Under the pieces are notes generated by a model that saw only the letters and a list, made by a program, of their open reading frames with translations, made no database searches and was not told where the DNA came from. From contig NZ_JXTJ01000012.1 in the NCBI RefSeq assembly GCF_001509835.1, forward strand, positions 124,001 to 188,000: 64,000 nucleotides of DNA, given 5' to 3'. Position numbers and translations under genes: made by a program. Each line of letters begins with the position of its first letter. Position 1 is the stretch's first letter. Shown piece after piece: positions 51,519-58,907 of the stretch. Source of the stretch: Allobosea sp. WAO. Its GTDB lineage: Bacteria > Pseudomonadota > Alphaproteobacteria > Rhizobiales > Beijerinckiaceae.

Positions 51519-52214
51519 ATGGAACCAGCATCTTCGCCAGCATTCCCCGAGCGCCTGACCGAGGGCTATCGTGCCTTCCTCGACGACCGTTTCGTGCGCG
51601 AGCAGAGCCGATACGAGCAGCTCGCCGAATCCGGGCAGACGCCGAAGATCATGCTGATCGGTTGCTGCGATTCGCGGGTGTCGCCGGAGGTGATCTTCGA
51701 TGCGAGCCCCGGCGAGATGTTCGTCGTCCGCAACGTCGCCAATCTGGTGCCGCCTTTCTCGCCCGACGATCAGCTGCACGGAACCTCGGCAGCGCTCGAA
51801 TACGGGGTGCAGGCGCTCAAGGTCGAGCATATCGTCGTGCTCGGCCATGGCCGCTGCGGTGGCATCCGCGCTTTCGCAGACGACGCGCAGGGGCCGCTCT
51901 CGCCCGGCGACTTCATCGGCAAGTGGATTACCCTGATCGAGCCGGCCGCAGTGCGTTCCGGCGGCCGCGGGCGCAACGAGAACTTCGAAAGCTATGTCGA
52001 GCGGCTGGCGCTGGCTTCGGTCCAGCAATCGCTCGCCAATCTGCGGACCTTCCCCTGCATCAGCATCCTCGAGGGCAAGGGGCGCCTGCATCTGCATGGC
52101 GCCTATTTCGCGGTCGCGACCGGCGAGCTGATGCTGCTCGATCCGCAGACCGGGCAATTCGTCCCGGCGGTCGGCGAGATGCCGAAGAAGGTCCAGTCGA
52201 TCCGCTGCGATTGA
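51519..52214 (+). CDS. Beta-class carbonic anhydrase
   Basis: 231 aa from ATG at 51519; the ribosome site is weak. Zinc ligands are in CCDSRVSP (C49, with D51 and R53 forming the active-site dyad) and GHGRCGG (H110, C113). NVANLVPPF and GTSAALEYGV are conserved. Interconverts CO2 and bicarbonate in the cytosol. The gene stands alone after DUF167. Confidence 0.93.
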   Translation: MEPASSPAFPERLTEGYRAFLDDRFVREQSRYEQLAESGQTPKIMLIGCCDSRVSPEVIFDASPGEMFVVRNVANLVPPFSPDDQLHGTSAALEYGVQALKVEHIVVLGHGRCGGIRAFADDAQGPLSPGDFIGKWITLIEPAAVRSGGRGRNENFESYVERLALASVQQSLANLRTFPCISILEGKGRLHLHGAYFAVATGELMLLDPQTGQFVPAVGEMPKKVQSIRCD

Positions 52215-52514
52215 AAGGCGGCGCAGAAGCGCGCTCCCGCTTACGAATTCGTGCACAGCCGTGTTCCGGGCCCGGCTTGCGAGCCCGGCCAAAAGGGCGT
52301 TTGCTCGGCAATGCAGCGTTCTGCTCCCAGGATCGGGTCCAAGATCCGGGATCGAGGCTGGCTTTCTGCCCCTGGGGAAGCGGACGGGAAGCAGGCAACG
52401 AGGTGCCGGCGGCATGGTCGGCATGCTCGATAATTTTTGCTGCGCCGACCCGATGACGAAACGTATTGCTTGCGCTAGATTGCCGCCTCCCGGTCACAAG
52501 CCTCCTGAAGTTTC
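52215..52514. other. Long 5' region upstream of the cold-shock gene
   Basis: 300 bases with no gene. An imperfect GC-rich hairpin (CCGGGCCCGGC, then GAGCCCGGCC) occurs at about 52267-52291 and may end the carbonic anhydrase transcript. The stretch 52335-52390 has short inverted segments (GGATCGGGTCC..) similar in style to dispersed Rhizobiales repeats. A long untranslated leader would be in keeping with cold-shock mRNAs, but no specific element is recognised. Confidence 0.35.
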
Positions 52515-53195
52515 ATGTTCGATCGACGCAAGCCCGCCGCCCCCGCTCCCTTCGTCACGCACGAAAACATCGAAGCCAAGATCAAGTGGTTCGACCCGGA
52601 GAAGGGCTTCGGCTTTGCTTCTCCGTCGGACGGCTCTGGCGATGTCTTCGTCCACGTCTCGTCCATCGGCCCGCTCGATGCGCAGGACCTCCAGCCCGGT
52701 GCCACCATCATCGCCGATCTCGGCGAGGGGCGGCGCGGCCTGCAGGTCGTCGCGGTCCATGAGATCGATGCCTCGACCGCGACGCCGGCCGCTCCGCGTG
52801 GCGGTGGCGGCGCCCGCCCGTTTTCGCCGCGCCCGCCGCGCGATGACTTCGGAGGTGGCTACGGCGGCGGCGGTTACGATCGTGGCGGCGGTGGCGGCTA
52901 CGACCGCGGTGGCTATGGCGGTGGTGGCGGCGGTTACGACCGCGGCGGCGCCGGCGGCTATGACCGCGGCGCGAGCGCGCCGATGGAAGGCCCCTATGAC
53001 GGCGCGGTGAAGTTCTTCAACGCGGATCGCGGCTTCGGCTTCATCGCGCCCGACCAGGGCGGCGCGGACGTGTTCCTGCATGTCAGCTCGCTGAGCCGCA
53101 GCGGCCTGCAGCCGCCGATGGATGGGCAGCGCGTGCGCTTCTCGATCCGCGCCGGCAAGAAGGGCCCGGAAGCGGCGAACGTAAGCTACATCTGA
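52515..53195 (+). CDS. Two-domain cold-shock protein with YDRGG-rich linker
   Basis: 226 aa. Two cold-shock domains: residues ~18-85 (AKIKWFDPEKGFGFASPSDG, DVFVHVSSI) and ~158-226 (GAVKFFNADRGFGFIAPDQGG, DVFLHVSSL). Each keeps the RNP1-like KGFGF or RGFGF and the RNP2-like VFVHVS or VFLHVS. Between them is a ~60-residue Gly/Tyr/Arg linker with about five YDRGG units. Alphaproteobacteria commonly have two-domain CSPs; this RGG-like linker is unusual. Probable RNA chaperone. Confidence 0.88.
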   Translation: MFDRRKPAAPAPFVTHENIEAKIKWFDPEKGFGFASPSDGSGDVFVHVSSIGPLDAQDLQPGATIIADLGEGRRGLQVVAVHEIDASTATPAAPRGGGGARPFSPRPPRDDFGGGYGGGGYDRGGGGGYDRGGYGGGGGGYDRGGAGGYDRGASAPMEGPYDGAVKFFNADRGFGFIAPDQGGADVFLHVSSLSRSGLQPPMDGQRVRFSIRAGKKGPEAANVSYI

Positions 53196-53221
53196 GCGTT
53201 TCTGAGCCGTCAGGCCAGATT

Positions 53222-53255
53222 TTGGGGCGGCGTGCCGAGAGGCGCGCCGCCCCAA
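53222..53255 (+). terminator. Hairpin after the cold-shock gene
   Basis: TTGGGGCGGCG (53222-53232) and CGCCGCCCCAA (53245-53255) form a perfect 11-bp stem with a 12-nt loop, 27 bp after the stop codon. There is no T-run afterwards, so it is either a non-canonical terminator or an RNA-stabilising 3' hairpin. Confidence 0.5.
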
Positions 53256-53477
53256 GCACGTTCAGGGGCCTTCCCTCAACGCCGAGGCCGGCGAGCAAGG
53301 ATGCTAGCGAGACCAGGCTTGCCGAAGCGGTGCTGCTCGTCCCGGCCGACTGCGACGACCGTCGGACCCACAGCGGATTCCGTCAGCGCTTGCGGCCCCT
53401 CTGTGTCAGGTGCCGGCGGCAAGCGGGAGCTTGGATAGGCCGCGCTGTTGGGCGAGGAGGCCGATATCCCATCCCCC

Positions 53478-53514
53478 CGAAAGGGAAAGGCCGGCCCGAT
53501 CGCTCGGGCCGGCC
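53478..53514 (-). terminator. Rho-independent terminator of bfr
   Basis: GGCCGGCCCGA (53489-53499) pairs with TCGGGCCGGCC (53504-53514), 11 bp with a 4-nt loop. On the minus strand it is followed by TTTCCCTTTCGG, an interrupted U-tract. It lies 31 bp after the bfr stop. Confidence 0.65.
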
Positions 53515-53544
53515 TGATGATGCCAATGCCTGTCCCGGCGAAGC

Positions 53545-54033
53545 TCAGTGGTCGTCGCCCTCGAGGCCGCCGACATGCTTCTGGGTGTAGAGTTCGAGGC
53601 CGATGCGGCCGATCAGGTCGAGCTGGGTCTCGAGGAAGTCGATATGGCCTTCCTCGTCCTTCATCAGCGCCTTGAACAGGTCCTCGGACGGGTAGTCGCC
53701 GACCTCGCGGCAGTACTTCGCCGCTTCCTGGTAGAGGGCGCGGGCTTCGACCTCGGCCTTGAGGTCGCACTCGATCACTTCCTTGACGTTTTCGCCGATG
53801 CGCAGCGCATCAAGGGTCTGCAGGTTCGGGAAGCCTTCGAGGAAGAGGATGCGGTCGACGAAGCGGTCGGCATGGACCATCTCCTCGATCGACTCCTTCT
53901 TCCAGGTCTTGGCCATGTCCTTCAGCCCCCAATTGTCGAGCATCCGGTAGTGCAGCCAGTACTGGTTGATGGCCGTGAGCTCGGAGCGCAGGCCCTTATT
54001 GAGGTATTCGATGACCTTCTTATCGCCCTTCAT
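53545..54033 (-). CDS. bfr: Bacterioferritin
   Basis: 162 aa, full length. Ferroxidase ligands E18, E51, H54, E94, E127 and H130 are all in place and Met52, the interhelical heme ligand, is present (EMVHAD). Forms a 24-subunit heme-containing iron-storage shell. A 21-bp palindrome (54058-54078) lies 25 bp upstream of the ATG, probably the iron-response operator. Neighbour to bfd and irr but on a separate transcript. Confidence 0.96.
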   Translation of the reverse strand: MKGDKKVIEYLNKGLRSELTAINQYWLHYRMLDNWGLKDMAKTWKKESIEEMVHADRFVDRILFLEGFPNLQTLDALRIGENVKEVIECDLKAEVEARALYQEAAKYCREVGDYPSEDLFKALMKDEEGHIDFLETQLDLIGRIGLELYTQKHVGGLEGDDH

Positions 54034-54057
54034 GGCAGCTTCCTTCGCGCAATGACC

Positions 54058-54078
54058 ACATTAGAATGATCCTAATGT
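54058..54078. promoter_or_regulatory. Palindrome upstream of bfr, candidate iron-control element
   Basis: ACATTAG (54058-54064), 7-nt spacer, CTAATGT (54072-54078), perfect arms, containing TTAGAAT. It lies 25-45 bp before the bfr start. The AT-rich TTAGAA core resembles Irr/Fur-type sites in Rhizobiales; the irr gene lies 350 bp away. Confidence 0.6.
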
Positions 54079-54144
54079 AGGTCCGGTATTCGCAAAAGGG
54101 AAGCGCAGAATTCGGGTGGGCGGTACCCGGAAGCGTGGCGAGGC

Positions 54145-54432
54145 TCAGGCGGCCTCGCGCTCCTCGACGATCTCGATCTCGGCCAGCATCAGCCCGACTG
54201 AAACATGTACCGCGCAATCGATCTCGCGGCTGGCGCAGCTGCTGCACTGGCTGGCGCATGCGGCGCGCGCCTCGGCCAGCAGGCTGCGCACCTCGCGGGC
54301 GCAGCGCCCGCAATCGGGGCTGCAGCCAAGGCAGTCATAGGCCTCGCCCGCAGTTTTCGGCCCTGAGCCGTCGGGGGCGATGGTACCTTTGATCTGCCGG
54401 CAGGACAAAACGTTGCAGGAGCAGACGATCAC
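54145..54432 (-). CDS. bfd: Bacterioferritin-associated ferredoxin-like (2Fe-2S) protein
   Basis: 95 aa. The N-terminus MIVCSCNVL gives the Bfd CxC pair (C4, C6), and DCLGCSPDCGRC around residues 33-45 gives the second cysteine pair. A Cys-rich extension (ARAACASQCSSCASREIDC) follows and is not part of classical 64-aa Bfd. Bfd reduces bacterioferritin to release iron. Its ATG overlaps the irr stop by 4 bp. Confidence 0.82.
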   Translation of the reverse strand: MIVCSCNVLSCRQIKGTIAPDGSGPKTAGEAYDCLGCSPDCGRCAREVRSLLAEARAACASQCSSCASREIDCAVHVSVGLMLAEIEIVEEREAA

Positions 54433-54962
54433 GCCCGGCTGCCTCCGGCGATCTTGGCGACGCTCTCCTGACCATCGGCGCGGCGCAGGCGCACGATGAC
54501 CTCGACCGAAGACACGACCATGCCTTCCGGGGCCACCGGCAGGCCGGTGACCTGGATCTCCGAGCCCGGGATGTCCACGACCGTCTCGTCATCCTCATGG
54601 TAGAAATGATGGTGCTCGGAGACGTTGGTGTCGAAGAAGGTCTTCGGGCCGGAGACCGAGACCTGGCGCAGCAGACCGGCCTCGGAGAATTGCCGCAGCG
54701 TATTGTAGACGGTCGCCAGGGAGAGCGGCTCGCGGGCGCGCAGCGCCTCCTCATAGAGCATCTCGGCGCTGACATGGCGGTCGCCCTTGGCGAAGAGCAG
54801 CCAGCCCAACGCCATGCGCTGGCGGGTCGGCCGCAGGCCGACGCTGCGCAGGCGGGATTTGACGGCGCTGATCGGGCAGGCAGCCGGGGCTTTTTGGGGC
54901 CACGGAATCTGCTCGGCCTGACTGCGCGCTGCCGCGCCATCCTTCAGGGACAGAATGCTCAT
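54429..54962 (-). CDS. irr: Fur-family iron response regulator Irr
   Basis: 177 aa from ATG at 54962 (GGAAAG upstream; an in-frame ATG at 54983 adds 7 residues). Winged helix (GLRPTRQRMALGWLLF, PLSLATVYNTLRQFSEAGLL) and the Irr-type histidine triplet SEHHHFYHED (117-119). A Cys-Pro pair at 29-30 (AACPIS) may act as a heme-regulatory motif. Irr couples iron genes to heme status in Rhizobiales. First gene of irr-bfd; a 23-bp palindrome lies 35 bp upstream. Confidence 0.9.
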   Translation of the reverse strand: MSILSLKDGAAARSQAEQIPWPQKAPAACPISAVKSRLRSVGLRPTRQRMALGWLLFAKGDRHVSAEMLYEEALRAREPLSLATVYNTLRQFSEAGLLRQVSVSGPKTFFDTNVSEHHHFYHEDDETVVDIPGSEIQVTGLPVAPEGMVVSSVEVIVRLRRADGQESVAKIAGGSRA

Positions 54963-54996
54963 GAAACGCTTTCCAACTCGCATGCTCTGTTTCGCG

Positions 54997-55019
54997 TAGT
55001 TTAGAATATATCTAAACTA
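54997..55019. promoter_or_regulatory. Palindrome upstream of irr, candidate iron-control element
   Basis: TAGTTTAGA (54997-55005), ATATA spacer, TCTAAACTA (55011-55019): perfect 9-bp arms 35 bp before the irr start. It contains TTTAGA-N5-TCTAAA and sits in the only AT-rich stretch nearby. Suggests autoregulation or control by another Fur-type protein. Confidence 0.65.
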
Positions 55020-55130
55020 CTGATATTGTTATCATTTTTGCCTTCTCGCGGCGGTCCTGTCAATTCCGGACCCCCTGCGGCAAGACGCATCAGGGGGTTG
55101 TCCACGGCGCAAGCCGCAGCGGCGGGGGCT

Positions 55131-56717
55131 TCAGTGGCCCGCCCCGGCGGGCGCTGCCTGCCCGGGCTTGCGCATGAACAGGGCCAGCGCGACAAGCGCG
55201 GCGAAGATGAAAGTCAAAGCGAGGAAGATGTCGCCGAAAGCCATGACCAGCGCCTGCTTGTGGGCGCGCTGGTTCATCAGCGCGAGCGCCATCGACTGGG
55301 CTGCATCGCCATAGTCGGCGAAGCGCTCCGTCAGCATGGCGAGATTCTCCTCCGCCACCTGCCGGCCGGCGGCGACGGCCTCGTGCAGACGGGCGATATG
55401 CAGGTCGGTGCGGCTGTTGAGGAAGGTGTTGATCAGGGCGAGGCCGACGGCGCCGCCGAGATTGCGCGTCAGATTGTAGAGGCCCGAAGCGTTCTTGAGC
55501 TGCTGCGGGGGCAGGGTACCGAGCGCAAGATTGTTGATCGGCACCATGCACAGCATCAGCGAGCAGCCACGTAGAATCTGTGGGATCAAGAGTTCGTGAA
55601 AATCCCAGTCGGCGGTGACGAAGGAAGCGAGCCAGGTGCCGAGCGCGAAGCCTCCGAAGCCGATCATCATCAATATGCGCGGGTCGAGCTTGGCCGAGAG
55701 CCGTCCGGCGATCGGCGCGGTCAGGAACATGGCGAGGCCGGTGACGAACATTGTCTCGCCGATCATCAGCGCGTCATAGCCGCGGATGCGCCCGAGATAG
55801 ACCGGGTAGAGATAAGTCAGGCCATAGAGGCCAATGCCCATGGTGAAGGAGAACAGCGAGCCGAAGGCGAAGTTGCGGTTCCTGAAGGCGTAGAGATCGA
55901 CCAGCGGGTCGTCGCGCGTCAGCGCCCGCCAGAAGAACAGCACGCAGCCGACGACCATCAGCCCGGTGAAGAAGACGATCTCATGGCTCTGGAACCAGTC
56001 GAGCCGCGTGCCTTCCTCGAGCACGTACTCCAGGCTGCCGAGGAAGGCGGCCATGCTGGCGAGGCCGAGCCAGTCGAAGCGCTTGAGCAGGCTATGGTCG
56101 GGCTTGTCGAAGTCGATCAGCGTCCAGGCGGCGATCGAGACGCCGATGCCCGGCACGACATTGATCAGGAACAGCCAGTGCCAGGAGAAGGCATGGCTGA
56201 GATAGCCGCCTATGGTCGGGCCGATAGTCGGGGCGAGCGTCGCGATCAGACCGATCAGCGGCGAGACGATCGGGCGCTTGGAGGCCGGGAAGATTGTGAA
56301 GGCGGCGGCGAAGACGCCGGGGATCATGCCGCCGCCGATGAAACCCTGCACGGCGCGCCACAGGATCATCTCGTTGATCGAGGACGACATCGCGCAGAGC
56401 ACGCTCGCGACGGTGAAGCCGGCGGCGGCGATGGTGAAGAAGACGCGGGTCGAGAGCGCCCGGCTGAGATAGCCGGACAGGGGGATCATGATCACTTCGG
56501 CGATCAGATAGGCGGTCTGGACCCAGGCGATCTCGTCGGCCGAGGCCGAAAGCCCGGCCTGGATCTCGGCGAGCGAGGCCGAGACGATCTGGATGTCCAG
56601 GATCGCCATGAACATGCCGAAGACCATGGCGAGGAAGGCGAAGATGCGCCTCGCCGGAATGGCGTCGGAGGCCGGCGGGGCGCCGGCCGGGCCTACAAGG
56701 GTCGCGGTGGCCATCAT
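55131..56717 (-). CDS. emrB: DHA2 family MFS multidrug efflux transporter, EmrB-like
   Basis: 528 aa with 14 predicted membrane helices, AGGGAGG before the start. Family motifs: MFMAILDIQIVSASLAEIQAG in helix 1, WVQTAYLIAEVIMIPLSGYLSRAL and GGYLSHAFSWHWLFLINVVPG. Exports drugs with the HlyD-type adaptor encoded upstream. A palindromic repeat element lies between the two genes. Confidence 0.93.
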   Translation of the reverse strand: MMATATLVGPAGAPPASDAIPARRIFAFLAMVFGMFMAILDIQIVSASLAEIQAGLSASADEIAWVQTAYLIAEVIMIPLSGYLSRALSTRVFFTIAAAGFTVASVLCAMSSSINEMILWRAVQGFIGGGMIPGVFAAAFTIFPASKRPIVSPLIGLIATLAPTIGPTIGGYLSHAFSWHWLFLINVVPGIGVSIAAWTLIDFDKPDHSLLKRFDWLGLASMAAFLGSLEYVLEEGTRLDWFQSHEIVFFTGLMVVGCVLFFWRALTRDDPLVDLYAFRNRNFAFGSLFSFTMGIGLYGLTYLYPVYLGRIRGYDALMIGETMFVTGLAMFLTAPIAGRLSAKLDPRILMMIGFGGFALGTWLASFVTADWDFHELLIPQILRGCSLMLCMVPINNLALGTLPPQQLKNASGLYNLTRNLGGAVGLALINTFLNSRTDLHIARLHEAVAAGRQVAEENLAMLTERFADYGDAAQSMALALMNQRAHKQALVMAFGDIFLALTFIFAALVALALFMRKPGQAAPAGAGH

Positions 56718-56744
56718 GGCCTCCCTGGCTTCGGTTCTTTGCAG

Positions 56745-56854
56745 CCCTCATCCTGAGGAGCGGCCGTCAGGCCTCGTCTCGCAGGATGGCTCCAGGGGGC
56801 GCTGGATCATCCTTCGAGACGCCATCCCCAACGGGACGGCTCCTCGGGATGGGG
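56745..56854. repeat. Dispersed palindromic repeat element inside the emrA-emrB interval
   Basis: About 110 bp of nested inverted repeats: the outer arms are CCTCATCCTGAGGAGC-like and its imperfect complement GGCTCCTCGGGATGGGG; the inner arms are GTCTCGCAGGATG and CATCCTTCGAGAC. CCTCATCCTGAGGAGC/GCTCCTCAGGATGAGG palindromes are known to me as high-copy intergenic repeats in Rhizobiales genomes. Copy number here cannot be seen from one window. Confidence 0.65.
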
Positions 56855-56871
56855 CTGGTGTGCTGGTCGGC

Positions 56872-58074
56872 TCAGTGCTTCTGCGGCCTTGGATCGATGC
56901 TGACGACCACCGACATGCCCGGCCGCAGCGTGTGGCGGGCGACCGCTTCGGGCGCCAGCGCGATGCGCACCGGCACGCGCTGGACGATCTTGGTGAAGTT
57001 GCCGGTCGCGTTATCGGCGGGCAGCAGGGAGAACACCGAGCCGGTGCCGCCGGCGATGCCGCTGACCGTGCCCTCGAAGACCTGGCCGGGCAGGGCGTCG
57101 ACTGTGATCGTCGCCTTGGCGCCGATCTTCAGCGGGCCGACCTGCGTCTCCTTGAAATTGGCGTCGACATAGACCTGGTCGAGCGGAACGATCGACATCA
57201 GGCGCTTGCCGGCGCTGACGAGGTCGCCGAGCTGGACATTGGTGTTGGCGACGAGGCCGTCGATCGGCGCGGTGATCCTGGTGAAGGAGAGGTCGCGCGC
57301 CGCCTTCTCCTCGGCGACCTTGAGCTCGTCGGCCTGGCGTGCGGCCTCGACGCGCTGCGCCTGCAGCACCTCGATATTGGCCTTGGCCTGAGCGACGCCG
57401 GCCTGGGCGCTGGCGAGCGCAGCGGCAGCCTGGTCGCGCGCGGCGGTGGCAGCGTCAAGCGTCGCCTGCGAGCCATAGGACTTGGCGGCGAGGCTGTTGG
57501 CGCGCTCGAAATCGGCGAGGCTGCGGGTCACGGCCGCCTCGGCGGAGGTCGCCTGCGCCTGGGCCTGTAAGAGGCTGGCGCGGGCGGCGTCGGTCTGGGC
57601 GTCGATGCGGGAGAGGGTGGCGGCGGCGGTCGCGCTCTTCGCCTTGGCGCTGTCGAGGGCGATGCGCTGGTCGCCATCGTCGAGGCCGACCAGCGCATCG
57701 CCGGCCTTGACCTCCTGGTTCCGGGTCACGGAGACGGTCGCGACATTGGCCGCGAGCTTGGCCGAGATCGTCGCCATTTCCGCGCCGACATAGGCGTCGT
57801 CGGTCGAGACGATGAAGCGGCCATTGCGCCACCAGTCGAGGCCGAACCAGCCACCGGCGGCGAGCACGGTCCCGGCCAAGAGGATCAGCGCCATGCGCTT
57901 GACCGGCTTGCGGCCGGCAGGCGGCGCGGCTGCGCTCTGCTCGTTGCCCGGTGCCGCTTCCTCCGGCTTGCGCGCTTCGGCAGGCGGCTGCGCCGTCTCG
58001 AGGCGTGCGTCGACCAGCTTCAGCCGGTCGCGGCGGGCCTCGGAATGCTTCTCGGTGAGGGTTTCGGCCGTCAT
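56872..58074 (-). CDS. emrA: HlyD family efflux adaptor, EmrA-like
   Basis: 400 aa from ATG at 58074. Cytoplasmic N-terminus (~55 residues), one membrane helix (RMALILLAGTVLAAGGWFGL), then lipoyl/barrel-sandwich halves (FIVSTDDAYVGAEMATISAK and ITAPIDGLVANTNVQLGDLVSAG) around a long coiled-coil hairpin (~165-275) rich in Ala/Gln/Glu. It connects EmrB to the outer membrane. Divergent from the TetR gene, with two operators between them. Confidence 0.92.
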   Translation of the reverse strand: MTAETLTEKHSEARRDRLKLVDARLETAQPPAEARKPEEAAPGNEQSAAAPPAGRKPVKRMALILLAGTVLAAGGWFGLDWWRNGRFIVSTDDAYVGAEMATISAKLAANVATVSVTRNQEVKAGDALVGLDDGDQRIALDSAKAKSATAAATLSRIDAQTDAARASLLQAQAQATSAEAAVTRSLADFERANSLAAKSYGSQATLDAATAARDQAAAALASAQAGVAQAKANIEVLQAQRVEAARQADELKVAEEKAARDLSFTRITAPIDGLVANTNVQLGDLVSAGKRLMSIVPLDQVYVDANFKETQVGPLKIGAKATITVDALPGQVFEGTVSGIAGGTGSVFSLLPADNATGNFTKIVQRVPVRIALAPEAVARHTLRPGMSVVVSIDPRPQKH

Positions 58075-58096
58075 GTGTTGCCCTGACGATTTCAAT

Positions 58097-58179
58097 TCGA
58101 ACCAGTCAGTTCGATGAGGGCTTGAGATAGCGCCAGGAAAGAGGCATATCAAGGGCAAATCGAACTAGGTGGTTCGATT
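58097..58179. promoter_or_regulatory. Twin TetR operators in the emrA/tetR promoter region
   Basis: Two sites with the same plan, TCGAAC-N6-GTTCGA: 58097-58114 and, with longer 8-bp arms AATCGAAC/GTTCGATT, 58158-58179. Their centres are 63 bp apart, six DNA turns. Site 1 lies just upstream of the emrA start and site 2 upstream of tetR. Confidence 0.75.
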
Positions 58180-58217
58180 ATTTTTGCAGGTGCGAGATGC
58201 GCCGCGGATGGAACGAG

Positions 58218-58886
58218 ATGACTGCGATAGCTGAGCGGCCAGCCAGATCCCGAGCCCGCAACCGGCGCGTCGCCGGCGCGGATCCCGACAAGCGCCACCA
58301 GATCCTGGAAGGCGCCCATGCGGTCTTCACGGCCCGCGGCTTCGACGCATCGAGCATGGCGGACATCGCCGCTGCGGCGAACGTCTCCAAGGGCACGCTC
58401 TATGTCTATTTCGAGGACAAGGAGCATCTGTTCGTCGCGCTGATCGAGCGCGAGCGCGAAAAACAGAAGCAGGGGATCTACGAGGCGCTCGCCGATATCC
58501 CCGACCTCGCCCAGGCCCTCTCCCGTTTCGGCGAAAGGCTGGTCAGGCTGATCACCGGCGGATTCGCATTGAGCGCCCAGCGCATCGTGCTCGGTGTCGC
58601 CGAGCGCATGCCGGAGCTCGGCCGCGAGTTCTATGAGCGCGGTCCGATGCAGGGCACACGACGCCTCGCTGCCTTCCTGCAAAGGCGGGCCGAGCTCGGC
58701 GAGCTTTCGATCGAGGATCCGGCGCTGGCCGCTTCGCAGTTCATCGATCTCTGCCAATCGACGCTGACGCGCCCGCGCCTCTTCAACGCTGTGCCGATGC
58801 CGCCGGACGACGAGGAGATCGCGCGGGTGGTCGCCTCGGCCGTGGCGATGTTCTTGGCGCACTATGCGGTGAAGAGGCCGGGCTAG
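58218..58886 (+). CDS. TetR/AcrR family transcriptional repressor of the efflux operon
   Basis: 222 aa from ATG at 58218 (GGAACGAG upstream); an in-frame ATG at 58197 is the alternative. N-terminal helix-turn-helix: ILEGAHAVFTARGFDASSMADIAAAANVSKGTLYVYFEDKE (in parts). The C-terminal half is a TetR_C_7-like ligand-binding region (RIVLGVAERMPELGREFYERGP). Divergent from emrAB with paired operators between, so it very likely represses both. Confidence 0.9.
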   Translation: MTAIAERPARSRARNRRVAGADPDKRHQILEGAHAVFTARGFDASSMADIAAAANVSKGTLYVYFEDKEHLFVALIEREREKQKQGIYEALADIPDLAQALSRFGERLVRLITGGFALSAQRIVLGVAERMPELGREFYERGPMQGTRRLAAFLQRRAELGELSIEDPALAASQFIDLCQSTLTRPRLFNAVPMPPDDEEIARVVASAVAMFLAHYAVKRPG

Positions 58887-58907
58887 GTCCGGCTTTCGGT
58901 CCGCCGC

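Larger units (their letters stand above)
53196..53544. other. Convergent intergenic region between the cold-shock gene and bfr
   Basis: 349 bases holding two strong hairpins (53222-53255 and 53489-53514) that end the converging transcripts. The stretch between them shows no convincing gene. Confidence 0.5.
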
